Assembly: GCF_003584685.1 (NCBI RefSeq)
Contig: NZ_AP018549.1
Span: 868,001 to 932,000, forward strand
From: Lactobacillus paragasseri
GTDB lineage: Bacteria; Bacillota; Bacilli; Lactobacillales; Lactobacillaceae
Length of the DNA stretch: 64,000 bases
Direction: 5' to 3'
The notes beneath the pieces were generated by a model that searched no databases, was not told the origin of the DNA, and saw only the letters and a list, made by a program, of their open reading frames with translations. Both the position numbers and the translations under genes were made by a program. Shown piece by piece: positions 30,458 to 39,790 of the stretch. The stretch's first letter is position 1. Each line of letters opens with the position of its first letter.

Positions 30458-31021
30458 TTGAAAAAGATAATAGTTGGAATTTCTGGTGCTTCAGGTAGTA
30501 TTTACGGGATTGATTTATTAGAAAAACTAAGTAAAGCGACTAACGTTGAAACTCATTTAGTGATGAGTAATTGGGCCAAGGAAAATATTAAGCTTGAAAC
30601 TGATTATTCTGTAGCTGAAGTAGAGAATTTGGCAGATTTTGTGTATGATAATCGAAATTTAGGTGCTGCGATTGCTAGTGGATCTTTTAGAATTGACGGA
30701 ATGGTCATTGCACCAGCTAGTATGAAAACTGTGGCTGGAATTAGCATTGGCTTTGACGAAGATTTAATTATGCGCGCTGCAAGTGTCATGCTTAAAGAAC
30801 AACGTAAGTTGATTTTAGTTCCCAGAGAAACACCACTATCAGCAATTCATCTAGAAAATCTTACTAAGCTAGCTAAATTGGGTGTTCATATTATTCCACC
30901 TATTCCATCTTTTTATGATCATCCTAAAACTATTCAAGATATCGTTGATCATCAAACGATGAAAGTGTTGGATAGTTTAAATATTGAAGCAGATTTTGCT
31001 AAGCGCTGGGATGGTGAATAG
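30458..31021 (+). CDS. lpdB: UbiX-family flavin prenyltransferase (LpdB-like)
   Basis: Makes the prenylated FMN cofactor needed by the UbiD-type enzyme upstream. The N-terminal flavin-binding GISGASGSIYGIDLLEKL (residues 7-24), the APASMKTVAGI segment near 86 and PRETPLSAIHLENL near 121-134 are diagnostic. The length of 187 aa is typical. The start is a TTG at 30458; no ATG or GTG lies at a suitable place and the ribosome binding site (AGGG) is weak, so expression may be lower than lpdC or coupled to it. Confidence 0.92.
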   Translation: MKKIIVGISGASGSIYGIDLLEKLSKATNVETHLVMSNWAKENIKLETDYSVAEVENLADFVYDNRNLGAAIASGSFRIDGMVIAPASMKTVAGISIGFDEDLIMRAASVMLKEQRKLILVPRETPLSAIHLENLTKLAKLGVHIIPPIPSFYDHPKTIQDIVDHQTMKVLDSLNIEADFAKRWDGE

Positions 31022-31023
31022 AC

Positions 31024-31452
31024 TTGAAAAAGACGCTTACAATCACTAAAAGTTTTCAGCTAAAAGCAGATTGCTTATTGAACAATCAAGACTTATTAGT
31101 AAATTTGATCGGTGGAAATATTCCTCATGTTGGTGGAGTCGTTACTTTTGATCAAAAAACAAAAGAAGAAACCGTGGTTAAATTTGCTTCTCATGATGGT
31201 AGATTACATAAAGATATTTTTTTAGCACAACGTTTAGCTGAAAAGATTGAGAAAAAATTGCCGGGCAACTTAGTAATTAATGCGGGAGTTCACATTGATG
31301 GAATTTCTAAAGAACAAATTGATGACTCTTTTGTAATGACTGATAAGATTGCCCAAAAAATCTTAGCGTGGGTACAAGAAGAAACTTCTAGTTTTAAAGC
31401 TCCTAAATATACTACGCATCTTAAACGGGATGCGAGTGGTAAGTTAATTTAA
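31024..31452 (+). CDS. lpdD: LpdD-like small subunit of hydroxybenzoate decarboxylase cluster
   Basis: A 142-aa soluble protein starting with a TTG three bases after the lpdB stop. The pattern NLIGGNIPHVGGVVTF, FASHDGRLHKD and NAGVHIDGISKEQI matches the small LpdD-type proteins found beside UbiX/UbiD decarboxylase genes in lactobacilli. Its biochemical role is unknown. The arrangement lpdC-lpdB-lpdD in one transcript differs from the L. plantarum layout, where lpdC is reported to be separate. A terminator follows. Confidence 0.75.
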   Translation: MKKTLTITKSFQLKADCLLNNQDLLVNLIGGNIPHVGGVVTFDQKTKEETVVKFASHDGRLHKDIFLAQRLAEKIEKKLPGNLVINAGVHIDGISKEQIDDSFVMTDKIAQKILAWVQEETSSFKAPKYTTHLKRDASGKLI

Positions 31453-31462
31453 TAAAGCATAT

Positions 31463-31502
31463 AAGGCTATTTCTTACGTAAATTAAGGAGTAGCCTTTTT
31501 TA
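31463..31502 (+). terminator. Terminator of the lpd cluster
   Basis: AAGGCTATTTCTTA (31463-31476) pairs with TAAGGAGTAGCCTT (31484-31497), with G-U pairs, followed by seven T. Confidence 0.85.
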
Positions 31503-31661
31503 ATTTATTAAGTTAATAATGATAAGTACAAATTTTTCTTAATCTTTTTATGATTTAATTAGTCTTTTCTTAGCAATTCTATTAAATATTAAGCATATTT
31601 AGGTCACAATGGTTCGCTATTATTTTAGTCAATCAAAACCAAATAGAAAGGATTTCTCATT

Positions 31662-33185
31662 ATGAAACTTACTAAATATACCACAATACCTTTATTAGCA
31701 GCTATTTTAGCTGGGGTTGCTGTTGAAGCTACCCCTCATCAGCAAGTGGATATCGTTCAGGCCAGTACGACTAAAAATCAGGGAGCTTCAAAGAGTGAGA
31801 AACCCGGTAAGCCAAGCGGTAAAAAGATGGGTACGCCTCCATCTGGAAATCCTCCACAAAAACCTAATGGTCAGACAGGGAAAGGTGGTCCAAATACTCA
31901 AAGTTATGACTACTCTGGCACACTTAAGGCAACGGTAAATGTTAAAACAGGTAGTAAAACTGTTGGTAAAAAGACTATTTCTAATTCTCAGGCAGATCAA
32001 AATACAGCTCTAGTTCAAAAAAATGGAAAATTGACTTTAGATGGCACTACCTTAAAGAAAACAGGCGCTTCAGCTAATGATGATAATGCAAACTTCTATG
32101 GCTTAGATTCAGTTATTCTAGCTAATGGCAAAAAAGCTGTTGCTACAGTGAATAATGCTAAAGTAAGTTCGAATGCTACCGGAGCAAATGGTATTTTTGC
32201 AACAAATAGTGGTACCGTTAATGTTAAAAACTCGACAATTACGACTACTGGAAAAGCTAACTCAAGAGGGTTAGATGCTACTTACGGTGGAAAAATTAAC
32301 GCAGATCAAATTAAGATTTCTACCCAAGGTGATCATTCAGCTGGTGTGGCTACTGATAGAGGCGGCGGAGTAATTAAAGTTAAGAATTCTAAAATTACTA
32401 CAAGTGGCTCAGGTTCACCTTTAGTTTATTCTACTGGCAATATTTCTTTGAAGAATGTAAAAGGAACGGCTAGTGGTAGTCAAATAGCTGGGATGGAAGG
32501 GTACAATAAGATATTTCTAAACAATTCCAAGTTAACTTCTACTAGCAATAAGATTTCTGGTTCTGATCCAATTAAAAATGGAGTAATTATTTATCAATCT
32601 ACATCTGGGGATGCACATACTTCATCGGGTAAAAGTGCAACTTTTAAGGCCAAAGATTCAACGCTGAAGACTAAGATCTCAAGTGGCGCAATGTTTTACG
32701 TAACTAATACGACAGGAAAGATTACTTTAGAAAATACGAAACTTGATTTCAATAGTCAGAAAGTAAACTTGTTAAATGTTACAGGCAATAAATCAAATAA
32801 TTGGGGAACCAAAGGCAAAAATGGTGGACATATTACTTTAACTGCTACTAAGCAGAAACTAAGTGGCAATATTACAGTTGATTCAATCTCTAGTGCTAAT
32901 GTAAAATTACTTAAAAATTCAGTTTATACTGGGAAAACCTCAATTGTAGCTAATAGTTATGCCTCTTCGAAAGCTAAAACTCCGCTAACAATGAATATTA
33001 GTAATAGTTCAAAATGGGTTGTAACTGGAAATTCTACAGTTACAAATCTAAGTGTAGCTAAGGGTGGAAAAGTAGTTGACGCCAAAGGACGTAAAGTAAC
33101 TATTGTCGAAAATGGTAAGACTGTTCAAAAGGGCAGTAGTCCATATAAAATTACGGTGAAAGGGGCGTTTTCAGAAAAAAATTAA
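31662..33185 (+). CDS. Secreted beta-helix-like surface protein
   Basis: Signal peptide at residues about 1-36 (KLTKYTTIPLLAAILAGVAVEA, cut near VQA-S). A Pro/Gly/Lys-rich linker with GTPPSGNPP and KPNGQ-type repeats spans about 42-80. Residues about 85-480 show repeated short strands of N, T, S, K and G such as TVNVKNSTITTTG, VIKVKNSKITTSG and ATFKAKDSTLKT, the rhythm of a right-handed parallel beta-helix with about 12-15 turns. There is no LPXTG motif, SLAP domain or C-terminal helix. The role may be adhesion or carbohydrate binding (inference). Gene starts after GAAAGGA and is monocistronic. Confidence 0.75.
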   Translation: MKLTKYTTIPLLAAILAGVAVEATPHQQVDIVQASTTKNQGASKSEKPGKPSGKKMGTPPSGNPPQKPNGQTGKGGPNTQSYDYSGTLKATVNVKTGSKTVGKKTISNSQADQNTALVQKNGKLTLDGTTLKKTGASANDDNANFYGLDSVILANGKKAVATVNNAKVSSNATGANGIFATNSGTVNVKNSTITTTGKANSRGLDATYGGKINADQIKISTQGDHSAGVATDRGGGVIKVKNSKITTSGSGSPLVYSTGNISLKNVKGTASGSQIAGMEGYNKIFLNNSKLTSTSNKISGSDPIKNGVIIYQSTSGDAHTSSGKSATFKAKDSTLKTKISSGAMFYVTNTTGKITLENTKLDFNSQKVNLLNVTGNKSNNWGTKGKNGGHITLTATKQKLSGNITVDSISSANVKLLKNSVYTGKTSIVANSYASSKAKTPLTMNISNSSKWVVTGNSTVTNLSVAKGGKVVDAKGRKVTIVENGKTVQKGSSPYKITVKGAFSEKN

Positions 33186-33248
33186 AAACAATATCCTATT
33201 TCCTAAATTCACTTATTTATCTCACATCATATGAATAGCACTAAAAAG

Positions 33249-33277
33249 CAGTAAGAGTTATCTCTTACTGTTTTTTT
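33249..33277 (+). terminator. Terminator after the beta-helix protein gene
   Basis: CAGTAAGAG (33249-33257), loop TTAT, CTCTTACTG (33262-33270), then TTTTTTT. Confidence 0.9.
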
Positions 33278-33341
33278 GATTTAGAAATTTAACGTGGTTA
33301 TGATATTAATAATACACATCAATAACTTGAAGGTGTTAAAT

Positions 33342-33611
33342 ATGGAAAATCTAGATAGCGAAAGATCACTTTATATTGAAGCTATTACTCAAGAAGTCAG
33401 CAAGATTTTGGCGAAAGAAGAAAAAATTCCATTAGAAAATGCAGAACACAATTTTATCCATTCAAGAACATACAATTATTTGGCATACTCTAATGATCCT
33501 TTTATCGAAGATGGACCAGAAGATTTTGTTGATTTATATCATAACGAACAAAAATATCATCGTTTAGTTTCTACTACTCAATTATTGGTGGAACAAGAAA
33601 ATAAAAATTAG
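33342..33611 (+). CDS. Small hypothetical protein, 89 aa
   Basis: Acidic, soluble, no signal peptide. N-terminal helix MENLDSERSLYIEAITQEVS and a later FIHSRTYNYLAYSNDPFIEDGPEDFVD segment; no family recognised. I use the ATG at 33342, which follows GAAGGTG by seven bases. A longer frame from 33294 has no ribosome binding site. It lies 57 bases upstream of pepO on the same strand. Confidence 0.6.
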   Translation: MENLDSERSLYIEAITQEVSKILAKEEKIPLENAEHNFIHSRTYNYLAYSNDPFIEDGPEDFVDLYHNEQKYHRLVSTTQLLVEQENKN

Positions 33612-33668
33612 CTTAATATTTTTAATAATGGTATCATTTACCTAATTAAAGAAATGGGGTAAATAATT

Positions 33669-35612
33669 ATGAGAAGATACTTCAGTGTTCGTGGAGGCGC
33701 AGGTGACTTAACTAAGCCTGATGTTAATACTAGACCACAAGATAATTTATATTTAGCAGTTAACTCTGAGTGGCTTTCAAAAGCAAAGATTCCAGCCGAC
33801 AGAACTTCAACTGGAATTAATTTAATTTTAGATATGCGAATTGAAGACAAGCTTATGAAGGATTTTGCTGAATTTGCCAATGGTAAGAAGCCGCTTCCTG
33901 ATGTAGCAAACTTTGAAAAGGCAATTAACTACTACAAGTTGGCAGCTGATTTTGATAAGAGAAATAAGGATCAAGCAGAACCAATTAAGAAAGACTTAGG
34001 CAGATTAGCTTCTTTAAAGAATTTTGAAGAATTTAATCAAAAAGCGGCTCAATTAATATCGAGTGGCTATGAATTACCGTTTGATATCTATGTATCTGAG
34101 GATATGAAGGATACAGATCATAATGCCCTATATGCGACTGGACCACAGCTTTTCTTGCCAGATACTACCGCTTATCAAGTTCCGGATGCTGAAAAGTTAC
34201 TTGCTGTCTTAGAGAAGCAAACTGTAAAATTGCTTACTATGGTTGGAATAAGTGAAGAACAAGCTAAAACTTGGGCTAAGAGTGGAATTGAATTTGATAA
34301 AAAACTTTCTAAGATTTTGAAGTCAACAGAAGAATGGGCTGATGAAGTGGCAATGTATAATCCAGCTAGTTTGTCTGACTTTGAAGCAAAATTTGATCAG
34401 TTTGATATCAATTCATTCTTAAAGCAGCTTTTGCCTGAAATGCCTGAAAAGGTAATTGTAGCAGAACCACGTTACTTTAACCATATTAATGATTTCTTGA
34501 GTGAGAGCGAATTCGAAGAATTTAAGAGCTGGATGATTATTAAATTTATCAATAAAAGTGCAACCTACTTATCTCAAGATTTTAGAGAAGCTGCTTTTCC
34601 ATTCAGACAAGCAGTTTATGGTGTTCCAGAGTTACCATCTCAAGATAAGCATGCATATCGCCTAGCTAATGTGGCTTTTGATGAAGTAATTGGTATTTAC
34701 TATGGTAAAACTTATCTAGGAGATGAAGCCAAGGCTGACGTAATTAGTATGATTAAAAAGATGCTTAAGGTTTATGAACAAAGAATTCAAGAAAATACCT
34801 GGCTTTCAGAGCCTACTAAAAAACAAGCTATTATTAAATTAAAGGCTTTAAAGTTAAAGGTTGGCTATCCTGAAAAGAATAGAGCTCTTTTTGATAATTT
34901 AGTTGTAGATCCAAACAAGACTTTATACGAAAACCATGTTTTGATTAATCAAGAAAGAATTAAAGATATTCTTCAAAGATTAAATAAAAAGCCTGATAAA
35001 AGTATTTGGGAAATGCCAGGTAACTTGAACAACGCTTGCTACGACCCTTATAAGAATGACTTAACCTTCCCAGCAGGAATCTTGCAAGCTCCATTTTATG
35101 ATGCAAAACAATCTCGGGCTGCTAACTATGGTGGAATTGGTGCAACAATTGGTCATGAAGTTTCTCATGCTTTTGACAATAACGGTGCCCAATTTGATGA
35201 AAAGGGCAACATGAAAAATTGGTGGACTAAGGAAGACTTTGCAGAATTTAACAAGCGTACTAAGGCAGTTGCTGATATCTTTGATGGCTTACAATATGGT
35301 CCAGTTAAAGTTAATGGTAAGCAAGTAGTTTCTGAAAATATTGCTGACTTAAGTGGACTTTCTTGTGCAATTGCAGCTAATAAGGCAGAAGGCGGAGAGA
35401 TGAAAGATCTCTTTGAAACTTATGCTAAGAGCTGGATGCAAAAACAACGTCCGGAGTCAATTAAGGCTGAAGTACAATCTGATGTACATGCACCGCAGCC
35501 AACCAGAGTTAATATTCCAGCCCAAAACCAAGAAGAATTCTATGAAGCATACAATGTAACTCCAGAAGATGGTATGTGGCTTGATCCAGAAAATAGAATA
35601 ACTATTTGGTAA
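33669..35612 (+). CDS. pepO: Neutral endopeptidase PepO (M13 metallopeptidase)
   Basis: Cytoplasmic zinc endopeptidase that cleaves oligopeptides; part of the peptide-use system of lactic acid bacteria. The zinc site HEVSH lies at about residues 496-500 in IGHEVSHAFDNNGAQFD, the third ligand is in ENIADLSGL near 556, and NAxY-type substrate binding is seen in NNACYDPYKND. No signal peptide, so it differs from secreted neprilysins. The length of 647 aa is normal. Confidence 0.95.
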   Translation: MRRYFSVRGGAGDLTKPDVNTRPQDNLYLAVNSEWLSKAKIPADRTSTGINLILDMRIEDKLMKDFAEFANGKKPLPDVANFEKAINYYKLAADFDKRNKDQAEPIKKDLGRLASLKNFEEFNQKAAQLISSGYELPFDIYVSEDMKDTDHNALYATGPQLFLPDTTAYQVPDAEKLLAVLEKQTVKLLTMVGISEEQAKTWAKSGIEFDKKLSKILKSTEEWADEVAMYNPASLSDFEAKFDQFDINSFLKQLLPEMPEKVIVAEPRYFNHINDFLSESEFEEFKSWMIIKFINKSATYLSQDFREAAFPFRQAVYGVPELPSQDKHAYRLANVAFDEVIGIYYGKTYLGDEAKADVISMIKKMLKVYEQRIQENTWLSEPTKKQAIIKLKALKLKVGYPEKNRALFDNLVVDPNKTLYENHVLINQERIKDILQRLNKKPDKSIWEMPGNLNNACYDPYKNDLTFPAGILQAPFYDAKQSRAANYGGIGATIGHEVSHAFDNNGAQFDEKGNMKNWWTKEDFAEFNKRTKAVADIFDGLQYGPVKVNGKQVVSENIADLSGLSCAIAANKAEGGEMKDLFETYAKSWMQKQRPESIKAEVQSDVHAPQPTRVNIPAQNQEEFYEAYNVTPEDGMWLDPENRITIW

Positions 35613-35626
35613 TGAGAAACCTAACG

Positions 35627-35659
35627 AAAAGAGCGATGAATTGATTCACCGCTCTTTTT
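35627..35659 (+). terminator. Terminator of pepO
   Basis: AAAAGAGCG (35627-35635) with CGCTCTTTT (35650-35658) and an inner TGAAT/ATTCA stem. Confidence 0.85.
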
Positions 35660-35669
35660 AATAATATTT

Positions 35670-37025
35670 TTAATTAAAAAATGTTTGATAAATAGTTCGA
35701 ATAACTTCTTCGGCATCGCCTCTTCTAGTTCCAATCATGATTGAAATCTGTGATGCGCCTTGATTAATCATTTGAATTGAAATGTTCTTTTGACCTAAAG
35801 GATAGAGAATACTTGCACATAGGCTCAGTTTGTCGCGCATTCCTTCACCAACTACCATGGTAATAGCGTAGTCATCGATCCACTGCATTTGATCAGGATT
35901 AAGCGAAACTTGAATTTCATTACAAATTTGGTCGATTAGTTCTGCATTAAGATCTTCTTTTTTGAAAATAATTGTAATATCGTCAATCCCAGACGGCATA
36001 TGTTCATAAGCAACTTTATGTTGGTCTAAAATTTGTAAGATCTTTAATGTAAAACCAGCTCCTTTATTTAACAAGTACTTGTGTAAATAAAGGGCAGCAA
36101 AGTTCTTACCACCAGCAATACCGGTGATTGTATGTTGAGCTTTAAAGTTGGTCTCTGGCACGATCATTGTTCCTGGTTTTTCGGGATGCTGGGTATTTTT
36201 TACATTAACTGGAATCTGTGCTTGAATAGCAGGAATTAAAGCTTCATCATGAAAGACAGAAAACCCAGCATAAGAAAGTTCCCGCATTTCACGGTAGGTC
36301 ATTTTGCTAATTGGCTCGGGATGAGAAACAATAGCAGGATTAGCTGAAAAAATGGCATCTACATCAGTAAAATTCTCATATAATTCCGCATTAAAACCGC
36401 GAGCTAAAATAGCGCCGGTAATGTCTGAGCCACCACGTGAAAAAGTGGCAATATTTCCAGAAGGTGAGATTCCATAGAATCCAGGAAAGATAATTTTCTC
36501 AGCGGGATCAAGTTCAAGATTGCGGAGGTTAACATAAGTTTCAGGGTTGACTGAAGCATCATTTGGACTGCCAGTCACAACTAAGCCAGCCTGTCTTGGT
36601 GTTAGAAGTCGCACCTTAAAACCTTGCTTTTTCATAATCATTGTTAAGAGCTTGGCATTTAAAAATTCACCATGAGCTTTAAATGCTGCCATCAGATAAT
36701 CACGATTAGGAAAAGTATGAGTAGGAAGATCATTAATTAAAGCTTTGATTTCGTTAAGTCCCTGCATGCTCAAGTCAAAATATTCTCCAATTTCAGCATA
36801 ACGAGAGTAAATTTGCGCTTGAATTTTTTCACAGTTTTGTTTACGAAGGGTAAGATTCGCATACTTAATTAAAAGATCAGTAACCTTGGTATCTGTCTTA
36901 TTTCTTTTTCCCGGAGCGGAAACAACTACGACTTGGCGTTTATTATCGTTATTTAAAATATTAATTACTTGAGCAATTTTTGCGCCTGAAGCTACAGAAC
37001 TGCCACCGAATTTAGCTACTTTCAT
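35670..37025 (-). CDS. Aspartate kinase
   Basis: Phosphorylates aspartate, first step toward threonine, methionine and lysine. N-terminal KFGGSSVASG (residues 4-13) is the kinase nucleotide/aspartate motif; FSRGGSDITGA near 207 is the second. Two ACT-like domains occupy about 300-451 (TLKILQ and ISIQMINQGASQISI), so end-product feedback is likely. The length of 451 aa is that of a monofunctional class III type. Which amino acid inhibits it cannot be told. It is divergent from asd. Confidence 0.92.
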   Translation of the reverse strand: MKVAKFGGSSVASGAKIAQVINILNNDNKRQVVVVSAPGKRNKTDTKVTDLLIKYANLTLRKQNCEKIQAQIYSRYAEIGEYFDLSMQGLNEIKALINDLPTHTFPNRDYLMAAFKAHGEFLNAKLLTMIMKKQGFKVRLLTPRQAGLVVTGSPNDASVNPETYVNLRNLELDPAEKIIFPGFYGISPSGNIATFSRGGSDITGAILARGFNAELYENFTDVDAIFSANPAIVSHPEPISKMTYREMRELSYAGFSVFHDEALIPAIQAQIPVNVKNTQHPEKPGTMIVPETNFKAQHTITGIAGGKNFAALYLHKYLLNKGAGFTLKILQILDQHKVAYEHMPSGIDDITIIFKKEDLNAELIDQICNEIQVSLNPDQMQWIDDYAITMVVGEGMRDKLSLCASILYPLGQKNISIQMINQGASQISIMIGTRRGDAEEVIRTIYQTFFN

Positions 37026-37113
37026 ACGGATTAGTTATCCTTCCTCGAAAAATTCTAGTTGACTTATATTATGCATCATTATAACCTACAAATAAAAGAA
37101 ATGAGGACATATT

Positions 37114-38172
37114 ATGAAAAAAGAATTTACGGTTGCTATCTTAGGTGCAACTGGCTTAGTGGGACAGCGAATGATCAAACAACTTGAGCAATCCACTATT
37201 CCGGTTAAAAAAGTTAAATTTTTAGCTTCTAAAAGATCTGCTGGCAAGAAGCTAAAATTTCGTGATCAAGAAGTAGAAGTTGAAGAAACTAGACCAGAAT
37301 CATTTTCCGGTGTTGACATAGTTTTATCTTCTGCTGGTGGTGCAGTTTCTAAAAAGTTCTTGCCTGAAGCTGTTAAGAGAGGCAGTGTCTGCATTGATAA
37401 TACTAGTGCATTTAGGATGGATCCTGATGTTCCATTAGTTGTTCCTGAAGTTAATGGCGAGGAAATTAAAAATCATCACGGTATTATTGCTAATCCAAAT
37501 TGTTCTACCATCCAAATGGTAATGGCCTTAAAACCAATGATGGATAAATTTGGTTTGAAGCGAGTAATTGTATCAACTTATCAAGCAGCTTCTGGTGCTG
37601 GTCATGCAGCTTTAGAAGAGTTGTTCAAAGAAGCTAAAGATTATATGGCAGGTAAAAATATTAGAGATGAAGCTGAAGTTTTGCCAACTGCAGGAGATAA
37701 AAAGCATTATCCTTTAGCATTTAACTTATTGCCACAAATTGATGTTTTTGAAGACGATGGCTATAGTCATGAAGAATGGAAGATGATTCACGAAACTAAG
37801 AAGATTCTCTTAAACGATATGAATGCAGCTGATATTAAAGTGACAGCTACTTGTGTTCGTGTTCCAGTTGAAATTGCGCATGGCGAAAGTGTTTATTTTG
37901 AATTGGCAGATAAAAATGCTACTGTATCTGATCTAGAGAAGGTTTTAAAAGACTTCCCAGGAGTTCAAGTACAGAATGATTTTAGAAAACAAGAATATCC
38001 TCAACCATTAAATGCAGTTGGATCTAACGATACTTTTGTTGGTCGAATTAGGCCAGATTTAGAAACACCCGGAGCCTTTAATATGTGGGTTGTAGCTGAT
38101 AATTTATTAAAAGGCGCAGCTGGAAATACTGTTCAAATTGCTGAAAAACTAGTTGCTAATGATTGGTTATAA
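37114..38172 (+). CDS. asd: Aspartate-semialdehyde dehydrogenase
   Basis: Reduces aspartyl phosphate to aspartate semialdehyde using NADPH. N-terminal dinucleotide-binding LGATGLVGQRM (residues 10-20); the catalytic cysteine is in ANPNCSTIQM near residue 129; the substrate-binding region includes RVPVEIAHGES near 250. The length of 352 aa is normal. It ends at a bidirectional terminator against thrC. A TTGACT/TATAAC promoter-like pair precedes it (37052-37084). Confidence 0.94.
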   Translation: MKKEFTVAILGATGLVGQRMIKQLEQSTIPVKKVKFLASKRSAGKKLKFRDQEVEVEETRPESFSGVDIVLSSAGGAVSKKFLPEAVKRGSVCIDNTSAFRMDPDVPLVVPEVNGEEIKNHHGIIANPNCSTIQMVMALKPMMDKFGLKRVIVSTYQAASGAGHAALEELFKEAKDYMAGKNIRDEAEVLPTAGDKKHYPLAFNLLPQIDVFEDDGYSHEEWKMIHETKKILLNDMNAADIKVTATCVRVPVEIAHGESVYFELADKNATVSDLEKVLKDFPGVQVQNDFRKQEYPQPLNAVGSNDTFVGRIRPDLETPGAFNMWVVADNLLKGAAGNTVQIAEKLVANDWL

Positions 38173-38204
38173 AAAGGAATGAGTTTTTAACTCATTCCTT
38201 TTTT
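38171..38204. terminator. Bidirectional terminator between asd and thrC
   Basis: AAAAAGGAATGAG (38171-38183) with CTCATTCCTTTTTT (38191-38204). It abuts the thrC stop codon. Confidence 0.9.
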
Positions 38205-39690
38205 AGATATCCAAAATATTAAGTAAAGTATTTTCCATTTCACTGGCTTTAATTATTTGCTCTTGATAATTACCAGTTTGAATTAGATTATGTACATTCC
38301 CGCTTAAGTCTTCTTGTAGAAAACTATTCAGTTCTTTAATGGCTGGAACGCCTTTTTCTTTTACTTCTTTTCCAGTAAGAGCATGAAAGACTGTTTCAGG
38401 GAATTTATATGGGCTAGCAGTTGAAACTATCACCGTTGGCGTTTGATCAAGGCTTGTTTCTTGATATTTCTTGGTTACAAAAGAAGCGACAGCTGTATGA
38501 GGATCAAGCGTATACTGGTCTGCTATAAAAATACGGTTAATTTCATCTTCAACTTCGTTTTCTGTAGCAAAACCAGCAGCAAATAATTGGTCTAATTTTT
38601 CCTTAACAACAGGACTGACTGTATATTTACCTTTAGTACTTAGCTCATTCATTAATTGAGCTAACTTATTTGAATCTTCATCATAAAGGTCAAATAAAAG
38701 TCGTTCTAAATTACTTGAAACTAAGATATCCATGGCAGGTGAGTTAGTTAAGTAAAACTTACGTTGACGATCATAAGTACCAGTTTTAAAGAAATCAGTC
38801 AAAACGTTGTTTTGATCAGAAGCACAAATAAGTTTATGAATTGGTAAGCCCAATTTTTTAGCATAGTAGCCGGCAAGAATATCGCCAAAGTTCCCAGTTG
38901 GCACCGAAAAGTTAATTTTTTGTCCGGTTGTAATTTCACCATTTTTAACTAGTTGAACATAACTATAAAAATAATAGACAATTTGTGGAACTAAACGGCC
39001 AATATTCATTGAATTAGCGGAAGAAAATTGTAATTTGTTTAGTTTTAATTTTTTTACTAAAGCTTGATTATTAAAGATCTTCTTCACATTAGTCTGCGCA
39101 TCGTCAAAGTTTCCTTTAATGGCAATTGCAGTTAAGTTATCGCCTTTAAGTCCCAGCATTTGTCTTAGTTGTACAGGACTTACACCGCCGTAAGGGTAGA
39201 AGACAATAACGTGAGTATGTTCTTGACCTTTAAAGCCGCTCATTGCTGCACCACCAGTATCTCCTGAAGTAGCAGTTAGAATAATGATATCAGAATCATT
39301 TTGCTTAATTTTGATAGCTGTATGCATTAAGCGTGGAAGTATTTGTAAGGCGATATCTTTAAAGGCAAGCGTTGGACCATGAAAGAGTTCCAGATAATAA
39401 TTGTTTGCATGTTTAGCAATTTTGACAATTTCTTTGTCATCCCATTGATTACCATAAGCTTCATCTACAATTTGAGAAAGTTGGTCATCTGAAAAATCAT
39501 CAAAAAAGGTTGCTAAAACTTTTTTAGCCATTTCTTGATAGGACATATTTTTAAATTGTTCTAAGTCAAAAATTGGCTTAGGAAAAGTAGTTGGAACAAA
39601 AAGTCCACCTTCTGGTGATAATCCTTGGATAATAGCTGCGGGAGCATCTAATTGATAATTTAAGTTAGCGCGTGTACTACGATATTGCAT
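38203..39690 (-). CDS. thrC: Threonine synthase
   Basis: PLP enzyme converting O-phosphohomoserine to threonine. The PLP lysine is in HGPTLAFKDIALQ near residue 105; the N-terminal MQYRSTRA...LSPEGGLFVP and TATSGDTGGAAMSGF near 145 are typical of the type found in E. coli and yeast. The length of 495 aa fits that branch. It is divergent from hom, with a shared 100-bp promoter region. Confidence 0.95.
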   Translation of the reverse strand: MQYRSTRANLNYQLDAPAAIIQGLSPEGGLFVPTTFPKPIFDLEQFKNMSYQEMAKKVLATFFDDFSDDQLSQIVDEAYGNQWDDKEIVKIAKHANNYYLELFHGPTLAFKDIALQILPRLMHTAIKIKQNDSDIIILTATSGDTGGAAMSGFKGQEHTHVIVFYPYGGVSPVQLRQMLGLKGDNLTAIAIKGNFDDAQTNVKKIFNNQALVKKLKLNKLQFSSANSMNIGRLVPQIVYYFYSYVQLVKNGEITTGQKINFSVPTGNFGDILAGYYAKKLGLPIHKLICASDQNNVLTDFFKTGTYDRQRKFYLTNSPAMDILVSSNLERLLFDLYDEDSNKLAQLMNELSTKGKYTVSPVVKEKLDQLFAAGFATENEVEDEINRIFIADQYTLDPHTAVASFVTKKYQETSLDQTPTVIVSTASPYKFPETVFHALTGKEVKEKGVPAIKELNSFLQEDLSGNVHNLIQTGNYQEQIIKASEMENTLLNILDI

Positions 39691-39790
39691 AAATTACTCC
39701 TTCTTAAAACATGTTTGTTCTTATCATTGTAACCTGTTTAGTGACTATGATACAATCAAAAATAAAAAAATTATTAAAGAGGCCCTTAAA

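Noticed and set aside
39691-39790. T-box riboswitch or leader peptide for threonine genes
   Set aside because: Only 100 bases separate thrC and hom; no T-box motif, specifier loop or terminator is visible.
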